Positions 57,188 to 64,000 of a DNA stretch of 64,000 nucleotides are shown here, one piece after another. How positions within the stretch are numbered: the stretch's first letter is position 1; every line of letters begins with the position of its first letter. Below the pieces are notes generated by a model. That model did no database searches. It worked only from the letters and a program-made list of their open reading frames with translations, and had not been told where the DNA came from. Origin of the DNA: Arthrobacter woluwensis. GTDB taxonomy: Bacteria > Actinomycetota > Actinomycetes > Actinomycetales > Micrococcaceae. The translations under genes were made by a program, and so were the position numbers. The stretch covers positions 1,364,001 through 1,428,000 of the forward strand of contig NZ_JAUSXR010000001.1 in NCBI RefSeq assembly GCF_030816155.1, read 5' to 3'.

Positions 57188-58425
57188 TGACTGCCGAAGC
57201 AACTGAGAAGGCCCGCATCGGCGCCCCGTCGATCGCCGGTTTCACCGAAGAGGGCGAGCAGCTGGTCTCCAGCAAGGTCGACCACAAGCACAATGACGGC
57301 ACCACCGTCATGTCCTCCCGCGCCGAGCGTCTGACCAGCCACAACGTGGCCGATTTCGCCCTGCCAGACGGCCGTGAGGAGGAGTGGCGCTTCACCCCGG
57401 TGCGCGAGCTCCAGCCGCTGCTGCAGGACGGCGCGAACGACGACGGCGCCACGACGGTCTCCGTCGAGGCTCCGGAAGGCTACGTGTCCGCTCCGCTGGC
57501 CATCGGTCAGGCGCCCCGCGCCACCGCGCTGGTGCCGGCCGACCGTGCCGCCGCCGTGGCCTCCGCCAACGCGCCCGAGGCGCTGCACGTCGTCGTGCCC
57601 GAAGGCGCGCAGCCCGAGGAACCCGTGCGGATCCTGCTGTCCGGCCAGGGCGCCGGCAAGCGCTCCAACAGCCACCTCGTCCTCGAGGCGGGCGCCAACT
57701 CCAAGTCGGTCGTCATCCTCGAGCACGACGGTTCCGCCAACCACAACGGCAACGTTGAGATCTTCGTCGGCGAGGCCGCCGAGCTCACCGTCGTCTCCGT
57801 GCAGCTCTGGGAGGATGACGCCATCCACCTGGCCCAGCACGACGCCGTCGTGGCCAAGGAAGGCGTGTACAAGCACATCGCCGTGACGCTGGGCGGCAAG
57901 ATCGTCCGCCTGAACTCCAATGTGCGTTTCTCCGGCGAACAGGCCGAGGCCGAGCTCCTGGGGCTCTACTTCGCCGACGCCGGCCAGCACCTGGAGCACC
58001 GTTCGTTCGTGGATCACAACGTGCCGAACTGCACCTCCAACGTCCTCTACAAGGGTGCGCTGCAGGGCAAGGGCGCTCACACGGTGTGGGTGGGTGACTG
58101 CCTCATTCAGAAGCAGGCCGTTGGCACCGACTCGTACGAGAAGAACCAGAACCTGGTCCTGACCGACGGCTGCCGCGCGGACTCCGTGCCCAACCTGGAG
58201 ATCGAGACCGGCCTCATCGCCGGCGCCGGTCACGCGTCCTCGACCGGCCGTTTCGATGACGAGCACCTGTTCTACCTCATGGCCCGCGGCATCCCGGAGG
58301 ATGTGGCCCGCCGTCTGGTGGTCCGAGGCTTCCTGAACGAGATCATTCAGAAGATCAAGGTCCCGGCCCTCGAGGAACGTCTCACCGAGGCCGTGGAACG
58401 CGAACTGACCGCAGGCGAGTACTAG
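57187..58425 (+). CDS. sufD: Fe-S assembly protein SufD
   Basis: A 412-residue SufB/SufD-family protein. SFVDHNVPNCTSN and the C-terminal RGIPEDVARRLVVRGF are family signatures. It pairs with SufB in the SufBCD scaffold complex. The start overlaps the sufB stop (TAATG). It is followed by the Rieske gene after 11 nt. Confidence 0.93.
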   Translation: MTAEATEKARIGAPSIAGFTEEGEQLVSSKVDHKHNDGTTVMSSRAERLTSHNVADFALPDGREEEWRFTPVRELQPLLQDGANDDGATTVSVEAPEGYVSAPLAIGQAPRATALVPADRAAAVASANAPEALHVVVPEGAQPEEPVRILLSGQGAGKRSNSHLVLEAGANSKSVVILEHDGSANHNGNVEIFVGEAAELTVVSVQLWEDDAIHLAQHDAVVAKEGVYKHIAVTLGGKIVRLNSNVRFSGEQAEAELLGLYFADAGQHLEHRSFVDHNVPNCTSNVLYKGALQGKGAHTVWVGDCLIQKQAVGTDSYEKNQNLVLTDGCRADSVPNLEIETGLIAGAGHASSTGRFDDEHLFYLMARGIPEDVARRLVVRGFLNEIIQKIKVPALEERLTEAVERELTAGEY

Positions 58426-58436
58426 AAGGAGCGGAC

Positions 58437-58787
58437 GTGCCGGAAACGCCACAGGGCACCTTGGTGTGCAAGAGCACCGAGATCTCGCCCAAGCAGGCCC
58501 TCAGGGTTCTCCTCGAGGGATACCCCGTCGCCGTGGTGAAGGACTCCATGGGGGAGATCCACGCCATCGGTGACACCTGCTCGCACGCGGACGTCTCCCT
58601 CTCCGAGGGCGACGTCGAGGGTTGCGCGATCGAGTGCTGGGGACATGGTTCCCAGTTCGATCTGCGGTCCGGTCAGCCGCTCCAGCTCCCCGCCTATGAT
58701 CCCGTTCCCGTCTTCGCCGTGGAGATCCACGGCGACGACGTGTACGTCGACACCAGCAACGTTGTGAACGGCGCCCGGGTCTTCTGA
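58437..58787 (+). CDS. Rieske 2Fe-2S ferredoxin-like protein in the suf operon
   Basis: A 116-residue Rieske protein. CSH and CWGH (in TCSHADVSLSEGD and IECWGHGSQFDL) form the Cys-x-His and Cys-x2-His ligand pairs. It has the size of dioxygenase-type ferredoxins. Its place between sufD and sufC is typical of Micrococcaceae and other actinobacteria; it probably supplies electrons or a cluster during assembly, but the role is not established. AAGGAG precedes the GTG start. Confidence 0.9.
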   Translation: MPETPQGTLVCKSTEISPKQALRVLLEGYPVAVVKDSMGEIHAIGDTCSHADVSLSEGDVEGCAIECWGHGSQFDLRSGQPLQLPAYDPVPVFAVEIHGDDVYVDTSNVVNGARVF

Positions 58788-58829
58788 GCCCCGGCCGCAC
58801 CAAACAGACTTAGGACAAGAAAGAACAGC

Positions 58830-59612
58830 ATGTCTACTCTTGAAATCAAGGACCTGCACGTCAGCATCGAGACAGAGCAGGGCGAGAAGGAAATCCTCAA
58901 GGGCGTCTCCCTGGTCATCAAGACCGGCGAGACCCACGCCATCATGGGCCCCAACGGCTCCGGCAAGTCCACCCTGGCCTCCACGATCGCCGGTCACCCG
59001 CGCTACACCGTGACCAGCGGCTCCATCACCCTGGATGGTGAAGACGTCCTGGAGATGAGCGTGGACGAGCGTGCCCGCGCCGGCCTCTTCCTCGCCATGC
59101 AGTACCCGGTCGAGGTTCCCGGCGTGACCATGACCAACTTCCTCCGCACCGCCAAGACCGCCATCGACGGCGAGGCCCCCTCGCTGCGCACCTGGACCAA
59201 GGATGTCAAGGCGGCCATGGAGCAGTTGCGCATCGACGCCGACTTCGCCCAGCGCAACGTCAACGAAGGCTTCTCCGGCGGTGAGAAGAAGCGCGTGGAG
59301 ATCCTCCAGCTCGAGCTCTTCAAGCCGAAGTTCGCCATCCTCGACGAGACCGACTCCGGCCTGGACGTCGACGCTCTGAAGGTCGTCTCCGAGGGCGTCA
59401 ACCGCGCTCACGCCGGCGGCGGGATGGGCACCCTGCTCATCACCCACTACACGCGCATCCTGCGCTACATCAAGCCGGACTTCGTCCACGTCTTCGTCGA
59501 CGGCAAGGTCGTCGAGCAGGGCGGCCCGGAGCTGGCCGACCGCCTCGAAGACGAGGGCTACGACCGCTACGTGGCCGGCGCCGGCACGGCCTCCGAGCCG
59601 GCAGCGGTCTGA
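58830..59612 (+). CDS. sufC: Fe-S assembly ATPase SufC
   Basis: A 260-residue ABC-type ATPase. Walker A GPNGSGKST, the signature FSGGEKKR and Walker B FAILDETDSGLD are present. It provides energy for SufBCD. It has its own start 42 nt after the Rieske gene and is followed by the SufT-like gene after 34 nt. Confidence 0.95.
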   Translation: MSTLEIKDLHVSIETEQGEKEILKGVSLVIKTGETHAIMGPNGSGKSTLASTIAGHPRYTVTSGSITLDGEDVLEMSVDERARAGLFLAMQYPVEVPGVTMTNFLRTAKTAIDGEAPSLRTWTKDVKAAMEQLRIDADFAQRNVNEGFSGGEKKRVEILQLELFKPKFAILDETDSGLDVDALKVVSEGVNRAHAGGGMGTLLITHYTRILRYIKPDFVHVFVDGKVVEQGGPELADRLEDEGYDRYVAGAGTASEPAAV

Positions 59613-59646
59613 GCGACTCGACTGACAACCCGGGAGGGGACAGAAG

Positions 59647-59979
59647 ATGACCGAAGTGAATGCGGCCAGGACAAGTCTTGAGGACGTCGAAGAGGCGCTC
59701 AAGGACGTCATCGACCCCGAGCTCGGCGTCAACGTGGTGGACCTGGGCCTGCTGTACGGGCTCAAGTACTCCGACGAGGACGGCGCGCTCCTGATCGACA
59801 TGACCCTGACCACGGCGGCCTGCCCGCTCACCGACGTGCTCGAGGAGCAGGTGGGCAAGGCCCTGGACGGTGTCGTCGACGACTGGCGCCTCAACTGGGT
59901 GTGGATGCCGCCGTGGGGTCCCGAGCGGATCACCGATGACGGCAAGGACCAGATGCGGGCCCTCGGCTTCAACATCTGA
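59647..59979 (+). CDS. sufT: SufT / MIP18-family metal-sulfur cluster assembly protein
   Basis: A 110-residue DUF59 protein with VIDPELGVNVVDLGLLY and the Thr/Cys segment LTTAACPLTD, the conserved Cys being a probable ligand. It helps mature Fe-S proteins. It closes the operon, 34 nt after sufC. The gene pair sufS-sufU, present after sufC in many actinobacteria, is absent here, so the cysteine desulfurase must be encoded elsewhere. Confidence 0.87.
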   Translation: MTEVNAARTSLEDVEEALKDVIDPELGVNVVDLGLLYGLKYSDEDGALLIDMTLTTAACPLTDVLEEQVGKALDGVVDDWRLNWVWMPPWGPERITDDGKDQMRALGFNI

Positions 59980-60009
59980 TCCAGCCGCACGGCTGAGCGC
60001 GGCTCAACG

Positions 60010-60051
60010 ACGACGGCGGCGGCCGGGAGAAATCCCGGCCGCCGCCGTCGT
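60010..60051. terminator. Bidirectional terminator between sufT and proS
   Basis: A perfect 19-bp stem (60010-60028 with 60033-60051), starting ACGACGGCGG, closed by GAAA. It lies between the convergent sufT and proS genes and can stop both. Confidence 0.8.
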
Positions 60052-60076
60052 GCGTGGGAGTCGGTCCCGGGCCGGG

Positions 60077-61498
60077 TCAGTAGCTCCTGCCCACGACCGC
60101 GAAGAGTTCCTCGGGACGCGCGTCCGGGGCCGGGAGTCCGCCGTCCTCGGTCTGCAGGCAGCGCACGGTGATGGCCGAGGCGTTGAGCGTCCTCTCGCCG
60201 GATTCGCCGAGGAGGTCCCAGCGGATCCGGGCGAATCCTGTCTGAGCTGCTTGCTCGGCCTCGCCGGGATCGGTCGTCTCGAGGGTGTGGTCCGTCAGCC
60301 GCCGCTTGGCCTCCTGGAACATCGCGGCCTGGATCTCCGTCAGCAGGCCGGGGATCAGCGCGGCCGTCTCAGCGAGCGGCACCGGTTCCTTGCTGCCCGT
60401 GTCCCGGCGGACGAGGGTCGCCACGCCCTGGTCCAGGTCGCGCGGACCGATCTCGATCCGGAGCGGAACTCCCTTGAGCTCCCACTCCGTCACGCGGCGT
60501 CCGAAGCCGGTCGTGAGCCGTTCGTCGACCTTCACCCGGACGCCCGCCTGCTCCAGCTCTTCGCGGAGGCGTGCCGCGGCGGCGAGGACGCGGCCGTCGT
60601 CGCGCACCGGAACGATCACCAGCTGGACCGGCGCGATGGCCGGAGGGAGGCGGAGCCCCGTGTTGTCGCCGTGGGACATGATCAGCCCGCCCAGCATCCG
60701 GGTGCTCGATCCCCAGGACGTGGTCCAGCAGTCCTGCGCGGCGCCGTCCGCGTCCGTGAAGCCGATGCCGAAGGCCTTGGCGAAGTTCTGGCCGAGTTCG
60801 TGGCTCGTGGCCATCTGGAGAGCTTTGCCGTCGACCATCATGGCCTCGCAGGTCATCGTGTTGACGGCGCCCGCGAACCGCTCCGCCGGGGACTTGTCAC
60901 CCACCAGGACGGGGATGGCCAGGACGTCTTCCAGGAACGAGCGGTACACCTCGAGGTGGATGCGGCGCGCGTACGCCGCCGCCTCCTCGCGCGTCGCGTG
61001 GGCCGTGTGGCCTTCCTGCCACAGGAATTCGCTGGTCCGCAGGAACGTCCGGGGCCGCATCTCCCAGCGCACGACGTTGGCCCACTGATTCAGCAGGAGC
61101 GGCAGATCGCGGTAGGACTGGACCCACTTGGCCATGAGCTCGCCGAAGATGGTCTCGCTGGTGGGCCTCACGACCACGGGCTCGCTGAGTTCCTTGCCTC
61201 CGGCGTGCGTGACCACGGCGAGCTCCGGGCTGAACCCGTCCACATGCTCGGCTTCCCGTTCCAGGTAGGACTGCGGGATGAAGAGGGGGAGGTAGACGTT
61301 CTCGGCGCCGGCAGCTTTGATGCGGCCGTCGACGGCGGCCTGCATCCGCTCCCAGATGCCGTAGGCGTACGGGCGGATGACCATGGTCCCGCGCACCGGG
61401 CCGTTGTCGGCCAGCTGGGCCTTGTCCAGAACGTCCTGGTACCAGCGGGGGAAGTCCTCGGTTTGATCGGCGAGGACGGAAGCGTGTGCTTTCACCAT
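60077..61498 (-). CDS. proS: Prolyl-tRNA synthetase (archaeal/eukaryotic type)
   Basis: A 473-residue class II synthetase of the shorter ProS type: RPTSETIFG and TSEFLWQEGHTAHAT are motifs 2 regions, and there is no bacterial editing (INS) domain between motifs 2 and 3. The C terminus has the CLQTEDG type extension. It charges tRNA-Pro. The type is typical of archaea and eukaryotes and found sporadically in bacteria. It is downstream of the AhpD-like gene, on the same strand. Confidence 0.93.
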   Translation of the reverse strand: MVKAHASVLADQTEDFPRWYQDVLDKAQLADNGPVRGTMVIRPYAYGIWERMQAAVDGRIKAAGAENVYLPLFIPQSYLEREAEHVDGFSPELAVVTHAGGKELSEPVVVRPTSETIFGELMAKWVQSYRDLPLLLNQWANVVRWEMRPRTFLRTSEFLWQEGHTAHATREEAAAYARRIHLEVYRSFLEDVLAIPVLVGDKSPAERFAGAVNTMTCEAMMVDGKALQMATSHELGQNFAKAFGIGFTDADGAAQDCWTTSWGSSTRMLGGLIMSHGDNTGLRLPPAIAPVQLVIVPVRDDGRVLAAAARLREELEQAGVRVKVDERLTTGFGRRVTEWELKGVPLRIEIGPRDLDQGVATLVRRDTGSKEPVPLAETAALIPGLLTEIQAAMFQEAKRRLTDHTLETTDPGEAEQAAQTGFARIRWDLLGESGERTLNASAITVRCLQTEDGGLPAPDARPEELFAVVGRSY

Positions 61499-61543
61499 GG
61501 CCCGACCCTACCGGACGGTTGGGTCGCTGTGGGCCCGACCGAT

Positions 61544-61996
61544 TCAGGGCTTGACGGTGTAGTGGCTCGTGATGGCGACGCGGTTGTAGGCGTTGATCGT
61601 GATGGCGAGCCAGGAGACCGCCGAGATCTGGTCCTCCGTGAGGACCTGGGACACCGGCACGTAGACCTCGTCCGGGACCTGGTGATCGGACACGAGGGTG
61701 ATGGCTTCGGTCAGGGCCAGGGCGGCGCGTTCGACGGCGGTGAAGTACTCGCTCTCCCGCCAGGCCGGCAGCACGGCGAGGCGGTCCTGCGTCTCACCCA
61801 GCTTGACCGCGTCCTTGGTGTGCAGCCGCAGGCAGTAAGCGCAGCCATTGATCTGTGAGGCTCGGATCTTGAGGAGCTCGCAGAGCAGGGGGCTGATGTC
61901 CGCGGCGGCAGCGGCCTCGGTGGCGGCCTTGCTCAGCTTCCCCAGCGCTTTGAAGGTGTCGGAATGGGCTTTGCTGATGTTCACTCGACGGTTCAT
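61544..61996 (-). CDS. AhpD-like carboxymuconolactone decarboxylase-family protein
   Basis: A 150-residue AhpD-core protein. The CxxC motif is in NGCAYCLRLHTKDA, with the family His two residues after it and the EREAALALTEAIT-like helix in ERAALALTEAITLV. Such proteins act as peroxidases or disulfide reductases. I chose ATG 61996; the upstream in-frame residues are not conserved. It is 45 nt upstream of proS on the same strand, and the MFS exporter lies upstream. Confidence 0.85.
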   Translation of the reverse strand: MNRRVNISKAHSDTFKALGKLSKAATEAAAAADISPLLCELLKIRASQINGCAYCLRLHTKDAVKLGETQDRLAVLPAWRESEYFTAVERAALALTEAITLVSDHQVPDEVYVPVSQVLTEDQISAVSWLAITINAYNRVAITSHYTVKP

Positions 61997-62044
61997 GTCT
62001 GCATGGTAGCCGTGGCCGGTGTGCCGGGACATCCCCCGACCGGA

Positions 62045-63482
62045 TTATTCATGAGCCGTTCGACGGCGGTTCAGCCGGAGCGCCAGAAGCACCACGATCA
62101 GGGCGATCCCGAGGTCCAGGAACGTTCCCGCGGCGAACTCGGCCTGTCCCGTCAGGCCCGCTGCGGTGCCGATCCCGCCGATCAGAATGACGCCCAGGGA
62201 GAGCGCGAGCTGCTGGACGGTGCCGAACAGCCCGCCGGACAGGCCGGCCGCCTCCACCGGGATCTCGCGCACCACCGCCTGGGTGAGCGGGGAGAAGATC
62301 ATCGCCTGCCCGGCGCCCAGGAGCACCAGGCTCGGCTGCAGCAGCAGGGGAAGAGCCGGAGTCCAGGCCAGCAGCACTGTCGCGGCGATCAGGACGAGCG
62401 CCGCGCCCTGGAGCGTGACGCCCCAGAACAGCGTGCGGTCGCCGAGCCACCGCTGGATCCTGGACAGGCTGAGGGACACGGCCGTGAAGACCAGGGCGAA
62501 GGGAAGCAGGAGGAGACCCGCATCGAGGGGCGTCAGGCCGAGCCCGTGTTCCAGGGCGCGGGGGATGACGTAGAGGATCGCCCCATACCCGGCGAAGAAG
62601 AGGCCAGCGGCGAGCAGCCCGGTCTGGAGAGCCGGCAGACGCAGGATGCTGGGCGGCAGCAGAGGCACGCGGCCCGACCGTTCGATCCGGTTCTGATGCC
62701 GCCACAGTGCGAGCAGCAGGACCGCGGCCACCACGAGCGCGACCGGCACGGGCCACGGCCAGCCGAGCGAGGGCCCGAACGTCAGCCCGGCGGCCAGCAG
62801 CAGGACGCCGCCGCCGAGCTGGAGCGTGCCCGCGACGTCGATGTCCACGGCCTCGTGGGCTGTGCTGCGGGGCGCGAAGCGGCCGAGCACGACGGCGGCC
62901 GCCGCGATCGCCGCGGCGAGCCAGTAGACGGCACGCCATCCGGAGAGCGGGCCGAATGTGACGCTCGCCAGCGCCCCGCCGGCGACCCTGACCGAGCGCC
63001 GCGCCGATCCCGCCGCTGGCCCCGAAGGCGGAGATGGCACGCACGCGGGCCGCGCCGTCGCTCGTCGCCTGGATCGTGGCGAGCACCTGGGGCGTGCAGA
63101 GCGCGGCGCCGAGCCCTTGCGCGATCCGCGCTGCTATCAGCACGCCGAGGTTCGGCGCGAAGGAACACGCCAGGGCCGCCGCGAGGAACACGATCATTCC
63201 GAGGGTGAACATGCGGTGCCTGCCATACCGGTCACCGAGGCGCCCGCCCAGGATCAGCAGCGTGGCGAAGGGGATCCCGTAGCCGGCGACGACGAGTTCC
63301 AACCCGGCGTCGGACGCTGCGAACTCCGTGTGCAGCTGCGAGAGGGAGACTGTGACGGCGTTGAAGGCGTAGGACCCGACGCCGGGTGCCAGGACGAGGC
63401 CGAGATAGCGCCAGATCGGCACGGCGGCCGGTGGGACCGGGTGGAGCGTCGTCACGGGTGGGGCGGCTGGTGCGGTGGTCAT
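62045..63482 (-). pseudogene. MFS exporter (DHA2-like), interrupted by +1 frameshift
   Basis: Frame 1 starts at ATG 63482; frame 2 ends at 62045. At 62986-62988 (plus-strand GACCCTGAC) one extra base breaks the reading; dropping it restores GASGGIGAALGQVAGGALASV and a 478-residue protein with about 12-14 membrane segments. GGRLGDRYGRHRMF is the MFS motif. Multidrug export is likely. It is divergent from an XRE-family regulator, which is the probable controller. A sequencing error is the most likely cause, as in the other four genes. Confidence 0.85.
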
Positions 63483-63503
63483 GGGACCACTCTGCTCCGC
63501 CTC

Positions 63504-63536
63504 TTATCCTGGTGCCAGGAGCCTGTTTATCCTGGT
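63504..63536. promoter_or_regulatory. Candidate operator: repeats between MFS and XRE genes
   Basis: TTATCCTGGT occurs twice (63504-63513 and 63527-63536), 23 bp apart, about two helical turns. The first copy starts the palindrome TCCTGG-TG-CCAGGA (63507-63520). It lies in the divergent gap, 22 nt from the MFS start. Confidence 0.55.
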
Positions 63537-63604
63537 AGTGACAGCACCCGGTCCAGCGGCTCGCGGCCGCCCACGGACGTGAGAGGATCGCTGCAGGAGG
63601 AGAC

Positions 63605-64000
63605 ATGTCCGCTTCGGCACGCCGCGAGGAATTCGCGGAATTTCTGAGTTCCCGTAGGGCGCGGCTGCGGCCCGAGGACGTGGGTCTGCCACGGGGCGCG
63701 CGGCGGCGTGTCGCGGGCCTCCGGCGCGAGGAAGTGGCCCAGCTGGCCGGCGTCGGCCTCACCTGGTACACGTGGCTCGAGCAGGGCCGTCCCATCGCCG
63801 CGTCGGAGCAGGTGCTGACGTCGATCGCGCGGGCGCTCCTGCTCAGCGACGACGAGCGCGATCACCTCTTCGCCCTGGCCGGCGCCGCGATCCCCGAGCG
63901 TGCCCCGATGAGCTGTCTGAACGACGCGCACCATGAGCTCCTCGCCAAGCTCATGCCGTATCCGGCGGCCGCCCAGACCGCTCGCTTCGACATCGTCGCC
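63605..64000 (+). CDS. XRE-family regulator with MmyB-like domain (3' end outside window)
   Basis: The first 132 residues are visible, starting at ATG 63605 after GGAGGAG. GLPRGARRRVAGLRREEVAQLAGVGLTWYTWLEQGR is the typical HTH of the MmyB-like XRE group, and the segment starting with AHHELLAKLMPYPAAAQ begins the ligand-binding domain. The frame is open to the window edge. It is divergent from the MFS exporter and probably represses or activates it. Confidence 0.85.
   Translation, partial: MSASARREEFAEFLSSRRARLRPEDVGLPRGARRRVAGLRREEVAQLAGVGLTWYTWLEQGRPIAASEQVLTSIARALLLSDDERDHLFALAGAAIPERAPMSCLNDAHHELLAKLMPYPAAAQTARFDIVA

Overview
The window is a continuous stretch of chromosome from a high-GC Gram-positive actinobacterium, most likely Arthrobacter or another Micrococcaceae genus (inference from gene content, gene order and protein similarity that I recognise; no search was run). 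It is dominated by conserved housekeeping genes. I see no prophage, transposon, CRISPR array, rRNA or tRNA gene.

Layout. 1-10.8 kb is a mixed, mostly accessory part: the end of a secreted lytic transglycosylase, a LysR regulator divergent from an MFS exporter, a GT51 glycosyltransferase, a mycoredoxin-like protein, an alpha/beta hydrolase, a DedA-like protein, a thioesterase/lipoate-ligase pair, an Eis-like acetyltransferase and a lipoprotein polysaccharide deacetylase. 10.7-20 kb holds rpsA, a RidA protein, a secreted subtilisin, a YigZ protein, coaE, uvrB and a TerC gene behind a probable yybP-ykoY (Mn2+) riboswitch. 20-27.6 kb holds an S33 peptidase/acetyltransferase pair, a Ski2-like helicase, a tam/GntR pair and a GH20 hexosaminidase. 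27.6-41.8 kb is the classic actinobacterial block uvrA, HAD phosphatase, acyltransferase, uvrC, rapZ, yvcK, whiA, then sodA and gap-pgk-tpiA-secG. 41.9-50.2 kb is the minus-strand operon tkt-tal-pgi-zwf-opcA-pgl, linking glycolysis and the pentose phosphate pathway. 50.6-54.7 kb carries haem O/A synthesis (ctaB, ctaA) with an ABC exporter. 54.8-60 kb is the Fe-S assembly operon sufR-sufB-sufD-Rieske-sufC-sufT. 60-64 kb holds proS, an AhpD-like protein, an MFS exporter and a divergent XRE regulator cut by the window end.

The most striking anomaly is that five otherwise intact genes (uvrA, yvcK, zwf, sufB and the last MFS exporter) are each broken by one extra nucleotide at a well-conserved site. 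Uncorrected single-base sequencing errors are the most economical explanation, because SufB and Zwf should be essential or nearly so and everything downstream stays conserved.

Regulatory DNA is rich. I see a LexA box at uvrA and a weaker one at uvrB, a DtxR/IdeR-like iron box at sufR, a CRP/GlxR-like site between tkt and ctaB, a perfect palindrome in the gap leader, several unassigned inverted repeats, and a set of TANNNT -10 elements exactly 6 nt before start codons that indicate leaderless transcripts. Two unexplained structures stand out: a 72-nt hairpin after rpsA and a perfect 43-bp direct repeat upstream of tam. I did not find a clearly new multi-gene system; the novelty here is in non-coding elements.
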